DNA from: Thermoplasmata archaeon
Lineage (GTDB): Archaea > Thermoplasmatota > Thermoplasmata > Lutacidiplasmatales > UBA184
NCBI GenBank assembly: GCA_022750195.1
Contig: JAKIWE010000004.1
Span: forward strand, 62,001-126,000
Direction: 5' to 3'
Length of the DNA: 64,000 bases
Under the pieces are notes generated by a model. That model was not told the DNA's origin, ran no database searches, and was given only the letters and a program-made list of their open reading frames with translations. Within the stretch, counting starts at the first letter, position 1. Each line of letters opens with the position of its first letter. Shown here piece by piece: positions 51,734-58,544 of this stretch. Both the position numbers and the translations under genes were made by a program.

Positions 51734-51753
51734 CGCCCGGCGCCTGAGAGCCC

Positions 51754-52272
51754 ATGGCCCGTTGGCGGCCGCTGCTCCTGGGCCTCGGCGCGGCACTGAT
51801 CGCTGTCGGGCTTCTTCTCCTCTACTTCCCGGTCCCCGGCCAGCCGGTCGGTGCGCGGGTCGTGCCGGTCGGCTTCGGTGAATCGATCACCGTCGCCGGC
51901 TCCTACGCGGTGTTCACCACCTCGATCCCGTTCCACGTGAGCTGGTCGTCGCCGTCGTCGGTCACTGTGAACGTCTTCCGGTGCGGGAGCGACCCGAGCT
52001 GCAACGCCACGATAGCCGTCCAGCCGACACCGATCGTCAACGGGACCGGTACCACCGGCACGATCTCCTTCACCGGTCAGAAAGGGCTCTCCTACCTCGT
52101 CGTCCCGAACGGGTCGGAGAACGCCACCACGGTGTCGGTCGACTACGCGTTACCCTGGGAGGGGGGCGCCCCGGGTCTCGGTCTCATCGCCGGAGGCCTC
52201 GTGCTCCTGCTGGTCGGACTGTTCACCGGGCGGCGCAAGCCGACCACGCCCGAGTCGAGCACCGCGGCCTAG
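51754..52272 (+). CDS. Membrane-anchored extracellular protein
   Basis: A 172-residue protein with an N-terminal hydrophobic helix (LLLGLGAALIAVGLLLLYF), an outward-facing domain of about 105 residues containing a Cys pair (FRCGSDPSCNAT) and several N-glycosylation sequons, and a C-terminal helix (GLGLIAGGLVLLLVGLFTG) with a short basic tail inside. The domain is Ser/Thr/Val-rich and predicted to be a beta sandwich. I do not recognise the family. It shares the outer-surface composition of the proteins at 18403 and 52380. Confidence 0.7.
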   Translation: MARWRPLLLGLGAALIAVGLLLLYFPVPGQPVGARVVPVGFGESITVAGSYAVFTTSIPFHVSWSSPSSVTVNVFRCGSDPSCNATIAVQPTPIVNGTGTTGTISFTGQKGLSYLVVPNGSENATTVSVDYALPWEGGAPGLGLIAGGLVLLLVGLFTGRRKPTTPESSTAA

Positions 52273-52300
52273 CGTCTCGCCCGATCGTAGAACGGTCGGT

Positions 52301-52345
52301 GTTTTCTTATAAATATATAGTATCACTGACTAGCTATTTAAATTG
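52301..52345 (+). promoter_or_regulatory. AT-rich double promoter ahead of the phosphoesterase
   Basis: Within a 67%-GC region a 50-base AT island carries two TATA boxes, CTTATAAATATATAG (52306-52320) and CTATTTAAATTG (52334-52345), both on the plus strand. The second gives a start near 52365, close to the GTG at 52380. The T-run just before (52301-52306) may end the upstream transcript. Confidence 0.65.
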
Positions 52346-52364
52346 TAAAAATTCTGCGTAGTCG

Positions 52365-52380
52365 CGAGGTGAGAGCCTCG
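52365..52380 (+). promoter_or_regulatory. Hairpin overlapping the start of the phosphoesterase
   Basis: CGAGG-TGAGAG-CCTCG (52365-52380) is a perfect 5-base stem. It includes the Shine-Dalgarno-like GAGG and the first base of the GTG start codon, so folding could reduce initiation. Confidence 0.4.
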
Positions 52381-53417
52381 TGAGCGAAACCAAGAAACCG
52401 AAAGCGCTCGCCGTAGGGCTGACCATCGCCGCGCTCGGGGTCCTGCTAGTGGCAGGCCTCGTAGCCGCCGCCGGAACGAACGGGGGCCCGGCGCGCAGCG
52501 GACTCCTCGCAGCTCCGCCGGCCGGACCCCCAACGAAATGGTTCCCGACCCCGATCCGCCACGTCGTCACGGTCGTCCTCGAGAACGAAGAGGGTGCCTC
52601 CGTGTGGAACCAGGGACCGTACGAAGTCGCCCTGGCCAACAGCTACGCTTACGCGGCCGAAGGGTACGCCGTCACGCATCCCTCCGAGCCGAACTACCTC
52701 GCCCTCACGGGCGGCAGCGTGTTCGGCCGGTCGGGGACGGACGCCTACGCCGTGCTGCCGAACGCGAGCATCGCCGACCTGCTCGAGCTGCGGGGCCTGA
52801 GCTGGGGCGAGTTCGCCCAGTCGATGCCGCACCCGTGCGACGCGACGGACGCCTACCCGTACATGGTCAAGCACAATCCGTTCGTGTTCTACCAGGACAT
52901 CGTCAACAACACGAGCCGGTGCGACCACCACGTGCTGAACTTCAGCTCGTGGAACGCGGACGTCGCGTCCGGGAACATCCCGAACTACGCGTTCATCACG
53001 CCGAACATGATCAACGACGGCCACGACACGAGCACGTCGTACGCGGACGCCTGGCTCTCGGGCTGGCTGCAGCCGCTCCTGTCGAAGCCGTTCGCCGCGA
53101 GCACGCTGTTCATCGTGACGTGGGACGAGGGCGCGACGAACGAGGGGTACACCGTCGGGAACGTGACGCTTGGCGGCGGGAACATCTTCACGGTGTTCGT
53201 CAGCCCCTACACCCTCCACCGTGGGGCGTACGCGGCGCCGGTCTCGCACTACAACGTGCTGACGACCACGGAGTGGCTGCTGGGCGTCGGCTCCCTTGGG
53301 ACCAACGACACGGTCACCGCCTTCCCGCCGATGACCGGGATGTTCCACTTCCCGGGCTCCGGCCACTCGGTCAACTCGGCGGTCCCTGCGGTCGCTGCCG
53401 CGGTCCGGAGGCCGTGA
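52380..53417 (+). CDS. Secreted phosphoesterase, AcpA/phospholipase C family
   Basis: A 345-residue exported enzyme. A hydrophobic signal or anchor (ALAVGLTIAALGVLLVAGLVAA) is followed by a Ser/Pro linker and a phosphoesterase domain of the PF04185 type: HVVTVVLENEEGAS, HPSEPNYLALTGGS, NPFVFYQDI, FITPNMINDGHDTS, and FIVTWDEGATN near the C-terminus. These are the conserved metal and nucleophile regions of acid phosphatase A. It has N-glycosylation sequons. GTG start at 52380. It probably releases phosphate or cleaves phospholipid headgroups outside the cell. Confidence 0.88.
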   Translation: MSETKKPKALAVGLTIAALGVLLVAGLVAAAGTNGGPARSGLLAAPPAGPPTKWFPTPIRHVVTVVLENEEGASVWNQGPYEVALANSYAYAAEGYAVTHPSEPNYLALTGGSVFGRSGTDAYAVLPNASIADLLELRGLSWGEFAQSMPHPCDATDAYPYMVKHNPFVFYQDIVNNTSRCDHHVLNFSSWNADVASGNIPNYAFITPNMINDGHDTSTSYADAWLSGWLQPLLSKPFAASTLFIVTWDEGATNEGYTVGNVTLGGGNIFTVFVSPYTLHRGAYAAPVSHYNVLTTTEWLLGVGSLGTNDTVTAFPPMTGMFHFPGSGHSVNSAVPAVAAAVRRP

Positions 53418-53493
53418 TCCGCGCCGACCCGTTCTGCCAGAGCGAGAGCGAACCCTTTCCCCCCGCCCCGGGGGCCGGTCCTATCGAGGCTAC

Positions 53494-54534
53494 CTAGAGG
53501 TCGGCCGGCAGCGCGTCCGGGTGGCTCTCGAAGTACCGTAGGGCCGGTTCGAGGATCGTGCCGAGGCTCGTCGCGACGGCCCCCTTGAGGTCCTGCGGGT
53601 GGAGCTTCCCGCCTTCCCAGTCGCTCAGGAACGCCGCTTCGGTGTCGTACCGCACGGGGCCGCCGAACTTTGCCGGGCGTTCGACCTCGAGGCTCCCCGT
53701 CCAGGGAAACACCACGTACCGCACCAGCTCGACGACCGGGTTCGCCTCGACGCCGCGCGCCGGGCAGTACGCCTCGTTGATCCGGCTCCGGATCGCAGAG
53801 CGTTCGCACGGGATCGTGATCGAACCGGTCGGGTCCGACTTGCTCATCTTGCGGGCGACCGGGTCGTCGATCTCCATCCGGCCGGAGCCTTTGAGCGAGG
53901 AGATCAACGGAGTATGCACCGCCACCGGGACCGGCCAGCCGTAGTGCTGGGCGACCTCGCGCGCGAGCACGTAGGCTCGCCGCTGGTCGAGTCCGGCGTA
54001 GGCGAGGTCGACCGGGAGCTCGAAGACGTCCGCCGCCTGCATCGACGGGTAGAGCAGCTTCGCCGTGTCGAGCTGCCCCTCCTCTTCGCTCCGGCCGAGG
54101 ATCGTCATCGCCCGCTTCGTGCGCGCGAGGGTCGTGGCCTTCGCGACCCGTACGACCCGGGCCCAGTACTCCGCGCGACCGGTGAGCTCGTGGGCGAACC
54201 GGTATCGGACCTTCGCCGGGTCGACGCCGAGCGCCTCGAATCCGTGCGCCATGTACCGGCCCGCGGCCTCGATCCGTTCGAGCGATCCCCCGAGCTTGTC
54301 GTTGATCCAGGCATGCCAGTCGGCGAGGAACACCGTCACTTCGCAGCCGGCCTCCTGCAGGTCGCGGATCTTGCGCGCCGTGACGAGGTGGCCCAAGTGG
54401 AGTCGACCGGAAGGCTCGAACCCGATGTACGCTTTCGGGTGCGCCTCACGGGCGAACAGAGCGAGCAACTCCTCAGGGGTGAGGACCTCCGCGGTGTTGC
54501 GTCGGACCACGGCGGCCCGCGCCTCCGCGTCCAT
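53494..54534 (-). CDS. tyrS: Tyrosyl-tRNA synthetase (archaeal type)
   Basis: Charges tRNA-Tyr. The track product (349 residues) has YIGFEPSGRLHLGHLVTA with the HIGH-like HLGH, KIRDLQEAGCEV, and ARKMSKSDPTGSITI with KMSKS. The archaeal/eukaryotic class (no S4 domain) fits. I favour the second ATG at 54534 (MDAEARAAVV, 346 residues) over 54543, because 54534 lies about 26 bases from the shared TATA element, giving a leaderless message. The 3-prime end lies 76 bases from the phosphoesterase stop. Confidence 0.95.
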   Translation of the reverse strand: MDAEARAAVVRRNTAEVLTPEELLALFAREAHPKAYIGFEPSGRLHLGHLVTARKIRDLQEAGCEVTVFLADWHAWINDKLGGSLERIEAAGRYMAHGFEALGVDPAKVRYRFAHELTGRAEYWARVVRVAKATTLARTKRAMTILGRSEEEGQLDTAKLLYPSMQAADVFELPVDLAYAGLDQRRAYVLAREVAQHYGWPVPVAVHTPLISSLKGSGRMEIDDPVARKMSKSDPTGSITIPCERSAIRSRINEAYCPARGVEANPVVELVRYVVFPWTGSLEVERPAKFGGPVRYDTEAAFLSDWEGGKLHPQDLKGAVATSLGTILEPALRYFESHPDALPADL

Positions 54535-54550
54535 GGCGTCCACTGCAACC

Positions 54551-54569
54551 GCCCGCCTATTTATCGGGC
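54551..54569. promoter_or_regulatory. Single bidirectional TATA element between tyrS and the metallopeptidase gene
   Basis: GCCCG-CCTATTTAT-CGGGC is centred at about 54560. Read left it is ATAAATAGG for tyrS, and read right TATTTATC for the gene at 54588. The two start codons (54534 and 54588) are about 26 and 28 bases away. One TATA core flanked by an inverted repeat thus seems to serve both leaderless genes. Confidence 0.6.
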
Positions 54570-54587
54570 GGTCGGTCGAACCGTCGC

Positions 54588-55118
54588 GTGGCGGTCTCCC
54601 TCATCCCCGGCCGACGGCTCGCGAGCGACCCCGGGCGCGCCGCCGTCCTGGGTCGGGTCGCCGAGGTGGCCCACGAGTTCCACGAGCTCGACGGCCGGCG
54701 CATCCGCGTCGACATCTACGACGGCCGGTCCCGGACGGTCGGGGTGGCGTTCCCGGAGGAGGCGACCCCCAAGATCGCCTTCCACCGGAGGATCCTCCGG
54801 TCCCGCGAGCTTTCGGGCGTGATCGCCCACGAATTGACCCACCTCATCCAGCGGCCCCGCGGCCCCTGCCCCAACGGGGAGCGGGCGTGCGACCTGTTCG
54901 CCCTCGCCCGGTGCGGCAACCGATTCCCAAGCCCCCCGGCGTACCTGACCGTGCCGCGGGGGACGCGCGAACAGTGGCCGTTCTGGGCCCCGCTCGCCAC
55001 GGTCCTCGCCCGGGAAGCGCTGCGCGAGCGCGACGCGGGCCGCCGTCAGTACGTCCGTTGGTGGGAGGAGTCGTTCGGGCGCGCCGTCGCCCGGACGCGC
55101 CTCGGTACGAGCTCGTAG
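54588..55118 (+). CDS. Small zinc metallopeptidase-like protein
   Basis: A 176-residue protein with the zincin motif HELTHLIQ (about residues 84-91) preceded by GVIAHELTH, and a following Cys/Asp-rich stretch NGERACDLFALARCG, which may supply the third metal ligand. The N-terminal half is strand-rich (VDIYDGRSRTVGVAFPE). It resembles SprT-like and archaeal putative metallopeptidases but I cannot place it. The GTG at 54588 is leaderless. No signal peptide is present, so it acts in the cytoplasm. Confidence 0.78.
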   Translation: MAVSLIPGRRLASDPGRAAVLGRVAEVAHEFHELDGRRIRVDIYDGRSRTVGVAFPEEATPKIAFHRRILRSRELSGVIAHELTHLIQRPRGPCPNGERACDLFALARCGNRFPSPPAYLTVPRGTREQWPFWAPLATVLAREALRERDAGRRQYVRWWEESFGRAVARTRLGTSS

Positions 55119-55135
55119 GGAGCCGCCGCCACCTC

Positions 55136-55149
55136 CATATATTTTAAGG
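55136..55149 (+). promoter_or_regulatory. TATA box of the HhH/coiled-coil/KaiC gene
   Basis: CATATATTTTAAGG at 55136-55149 is followed by the ATG at 55182 after about 33 bases, giving a short leader. Confidence 0.6.
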
Positions 55150-55181
55150 GCGAGGGTGGGCCTAGTTCACCATCCTGGTCC

Positions 55182-57503
55182 ATGAGTGAGCCGGCCGACC
55201 TCGCAACGGGCTCGCCCCACGACGCCTCCCCCGACGGGGACGTCGGGCGGCTGATGCGCGAGCTCGCCGTGAGCGGGTCGACGGCCCGGGCCCTGGTCGC
55301 CGCGGGCCACACGAGCGCCGAGTCGATTCGCCTGCTCCGGGACGAGGAGCTCGAGCGCCTCGGCGTCGACGCGACCGACCTCTCCCGCCTCCGTGCCCAC
55401 GCCGAGGCGTCGAGCACGGACCCGCCGCCGCTCGAGAGCTCAACGCCCCCATCCAAGGGGACGCGGCCGGCCGTCGACGGCAAGAAGAGCGTCGAGCGGT
55501 TCATGGAGAACCAACGTCGCGCCGACCGTCCCCGCCGTCGGCCGGCCTCCTCCCCGAAAGGCGGCTCGACCGAGGTGCTGAAAAAGTGGGTCGACGGCGA
55601 CGACCGGGCGATGGAGGCGTGGATCCAGTCGAGCGAGACCGCGGTCCCGCCGCCGGTCCCCGCGCCGACCCGCCCCCCACGGCCCGAACCCGCGGAAGCG
55701 CCCCCGACCGACGACGCCCTCCCGACCCTCCAACGCACCGGTCCCCGAGCCCCCTCCAACGTTTCCGAGCGGGAGGCGACGGTCGTCCGTTGGCTCACCG
55801 ACCTGCTCGACCGGGTGAAATCCGATCAGTTCGACCCTCGCTCGCTGCTCTCGGACGTCCAGGAGCTGCACCGCCAACTGTTCGAGGAGCGGAGCAAGCG
55901 CAAGCAGCACGAGGAGGAGCTCGAGCACGTCAAGCGCGGCTCGGTCGCGGTCATCAAGTACGTTCGCAGCCGGGAAGCGAAGGCCCGGGAGCAGGCGATC
56001 CAGGCGAAGGACGCCGAGATCGCGGAGCTTAGGCTCAAGCTCCTGAGCGCCGGCATCGTCGCGACCGACGACGGCGCGGCCGCGGGCGCCGACGGCGCCC
56101 CGACCGGACCGTCCGCTCCCTCCCCCGAGGGAGGGCCGGCGAACCTGGCCGCCGTCCGCGAGGTCGAACGCCAACTTCGTGAGGAGTACACCTCCCGGGA
56201 GCACGCGTTCATCGAGCGGGAGACGGAGATGCGCCGTCGCATCGTCCAACTGGAAGGGGAGATCCGCAACCTGCGGGTCGAGGCCCAGCTCACCCAGCAG
56301 CGCGCCTCAACGCCGCTCGACGAGCGAGGGTCGAGCGATGCGAGCCGCCGTCTGAAGGAGGCCGACGCTCGGGAGCGCGAGCTCGCGCTCCGGGAGAACG
56401 AGCTTCGGACGAAGTTCGAGGAGATCCGGATCGCCGCCGAGGAGCTCGAACGGAAGAAGGCGCCGCTCGCCTTCAAGGAAAAGGAGCTCGCCTCGTGGGA
56501 GACCCGCTTGACCGCGACGCGCGGGGCGCTCGAGATCGAGGCGCGTCGCCAGGAGCAGGCGACCGTCGAGGCGCCCGGCGGTGGGGTCGTGAACGCCGCG
56601 CGCGAGCGCGAGCTCGAGGACCTGAAGACCGAGGTGAACCGGAAGGAGGAGGACCTGCGCGCCCGCGAGAGCCTGCTCACGCAGAAGATGGAGGAGCTCG
56701 AGGTGCTCACGCGCAAGGCCGCCGCCGTCGAGGCGGAGGACATCCACGCGACCGCCGTCGGCGAAGCGCGGACCACGCGCGTTCGTACCGGCGTCCGCCG
56801 CCTCGACGACCTCCTGTTCGGGGGCCTGCCGCCGGCCGCGCAGGTCCTGGTGAACGGCCCGGCCCACACCGGCAAGGATGTCCTCACCCGGTTGTTCATC
56901 GCCGAGGGGCTCCGACAGGGCTCGGCGGCGATCTGGGTCTGTTCCGACCGGGCCTACACGCAGATCCGCGAAGAGATGACGGCCGTCCTGCCGAGCTACC
57001 CGGAGTTCGAGGCGAAAGGGGTCGTGCGGTACGTTGACCTGTACTCCCGCGCGCTCGGCGTCACCCAGGCCGACCCGTCGGTCCGGTTGCTGTCTCCGAC
57101 CGACAAGGGCCTCGCCGACCAGCTCGTCCAGGCGGTGAACCAGTTCTCCCAGGAGCTCAAGGAGAAGGCGCCGACCTACCGGCTCGCCTTCGAGTCGGTC
57201 TCGACGGTGACCGCCTACCTCGACGCCGCGGGCGTCTTCCGCTTCCTCCAGCCGTTCGCCGGCCGCCGGAAGCTCGACGGCGCCGCGAGCTACTTCATCC
57301 TGGAGACCGGCATGCACTCGGAGAACGACCTGCAGTCGCTGGAGCACATGATGGACGGCTCGGTGAACCTGAAGGTCGACCAGCTCAAGACGTTCCTCTC
57401 GGTGCGCGGGATCAGCGAGGTGCAGAGCCGCGCCTGGGTCGGCTACACCTTCAGCAAGAAGTCGTTCAGCCTCGGCTCGTTCTCGCTCGACCACATCCGG
57501 TGA
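55182..57503 (+). CDS. Helix-hairpin-helix, coiled-coil and KaiC-like ATPase protein
   Basis: A 773-residue protein with three parts. Residues about 20-75 form a helix-hairpin-helix/SAM-like region (ALVAAGHTSAESIRLLRDEE). Residues about 205-535 are a long charged coiled coil rich in Glu/Arg (for example EERSKRKQHEEELEHVKRG) after a Pro-rich linker. From about 540 a KaiC/RecA-like domain starts RTGVRRLDDLLFGGLPPAAQVL and has a Walker A as GPAHTGKD. The product resembles a DNA- or membrane-associated scaffold with an ATPase end, and no close family is known to me. Confidence 0.8.
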   Translation: MSEPADLATGSPHDASPDGDVGRLMRELAVSGSTARALVAAGHTSAESIRLLRDEELERLGVDATDLSRLRAHAEASSTDPPPLESSTPPSKGTRPAVDGKKSVERFMENQRRADRPRRRPASSPKGGSTEVLKKWVDGDDRAMEAWIQSSETAVPPPVPAPTRPPRPEPAEAPPTDDALPTLQRTGPRAPSNVSEREATVVRWLTDLLDRVKSDQFDPRSLLSDVQELHRQLFEERSKRKQHEEELEHVKRGSVAVIKYVRSREAKAREQAIQAKDAEIAELRLKLLSAGIVATDDGAAAGADGAPTGPSAPSPEGGPANLAAVREVERQLREEYTSREHAFIERETEMRRRIVQLEGEIRNLRVEAQLTQQRASTPLDERGSSDASRRLKEADARERELALRENELRTKFEEIRIAAEELERKKAPLAFKEKELASWETRLTATRGALEIEARRQEQATVEAPGGGVVNAARERELEDLKTEVNRKEEDLRARESLLTQKMEELEVLTRKAAAVEAEDIHATAVGEARTTRVRTGVRRLDDLLFGGLPPAAQVLVNGPAHTGKDVLTRLFIAEGLRQGSAAIWVCSDRAYTQIREEMTAVLPSYPEFEAKGVVRYVDLYSRALGVTQADPSVRLLSPTDKGLADQLVQAVNQFSQELKEKAPTYRLAFESVSTVTAYLDAAGVFRFLQPFAGRRKLDGAASYFILETGMHSENDLQSLEHMMDGSVNLKVDQLKTFLSVRGISEVQSRAWVGYTFSKKSFSLGSFSLDHIR

Positions 57504-57527
57504 GCCGGCGCCCACGCCCCCACCGGG

Positions 57528-58544
57528 CTAGCCGGAGCGTTTGACCTCGAGGTACTTCTCGCCCCCGTCGCACAGCAGCATGACGCCGATGCCGAAGACG
57601 ACGATGACGGCCGCCGGGAACGTGAACATCCACCAGCTCGCGAACGGCGAGAGCAGGTTGTAGCCGTAGCAGGCGCCGGCGCCCAGCAGGTACCCCCACT
57701 CCGGGAAGATCGCCGTCGGGAACGGGGTGAGCGTGGCGAACAGGCCGGCCTGGCCGTTGCCGAAGCAGCCGATGAACTCGAAGACGGTGAGGACGAAGAA
57801 GACGTTGTAAACGTCGATCGGGACCTGGGCGAGCACCGGGTAGAAGCTGTTGGGTATGATGTGGTGGAGCACCAGTCGCCGGTCCGGCGCGCCAGAGGCG
57901 CGGGAGGCCTCGACATACGCCTCGCGCGCGACCTGTTGGGCGCGGGCCCGTACCGGCCGGGCGTAGTACGGCCAGAGGACGGCAGCGAAGCAGAGCCCGA
58001 AGAGGAGGAGGTACTGCGAAATGTTGACGAGGAGGTGGAGGCCGATCCACAGCACCAGGACGAGGAAGAACGGCGGGACCCCGACGACCACGTCGCCCGC
58101 CGAGGTGATCAGCCAGTCGACGCCCCCGCCGTGGAAGCCGCCGTACGCTCCGAGCAGGACCCCGGCGCTAAGGGCGAGCAGGATGATCCCGCCGATCAGC
58201 GCGAGGTCGAACGGGGTGGCGCGGACGAGCGAGCTCGCGAGGTCGATGCCGATGCCGTTGATCACTCCGAGCGGGTGGCGCGGCGACGGTCCGGGGGGGT
58301 TGAGCGACTGGGCGAGGGCGATGCTCGACGGTACGATCGCGATCGACGACCCGTAGCGAAGCAGCGCGTAGACCGCGATGCCGCCGAACACCAGCAGGAT
58401 CCCCGCGCCCGCGAGCAAGGAAGGCTGGCGCGCAATGCGGCTCCAGCGCACCCCTCGACCCGCGGCAAGGCCGCGGGCGACGGCGGCGTCGAACTCGTCG
58501 AGCTCCGGCGATTCCGATGCCGCCGGCGGAGCGGGCCCGCTCAT
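57528..58544 (-). CDS. Peptide/nickel-type ABC transporter permease (DppC-like)
   Basis: A 338-residue membrane protein with five to six helices and an N-terminal tail. The EAA loop reads EASRASGAPDRRLVLHHIIPN, typical of DppC/OppC. The segment HPLGVINGIGIDLASSLVRAT, containing the DppC-like HPLG, precedes it. From ATG 58544 it overlaps the upstream fused permease by 4 bases (ATGA). The track's longer start at 59375 runs through that gene. No binding protein or ATPase genes are adjacent in the window; substrate is unknown. Confidence 0.88.
   Translation of the reverse strand: MSGPAPPAASESPELDEFDAAVARGLAAGRGVRWSRIARQPSLLAGAGILLVFGGIAVYALLRYGSSIAIVPSSIALAQSLNPPGPSPRHPLGVINGIGIDLASSLVRATPFDLALIGGIILLALSAGVLLGAYGGFHGGGVDWLITSAGDVVVGVPPFFLVLVLWIGLHLLVNISQYLLLFGLCFAAVLWPYYARPVRARAQQVAREAYVEASRASGAPDRRLVLHHIIPNSFYPVLAQVPIDVYNVFFVLTVFEFIGCFGNGQAGLFATLTPFPTAIFPEWGYLLGAGACYGYNLLSPFASWWMFTFPAAVIVVFGIGVMLLCDGGEKYLEVKRSG

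Noticed and set aside
52301-52345. AT-rich patch as border of a mobile element
   Set aside because: No inverted repeats, direct target repeats or transposase are near; the sequence is fully explained by two TATA boxes.
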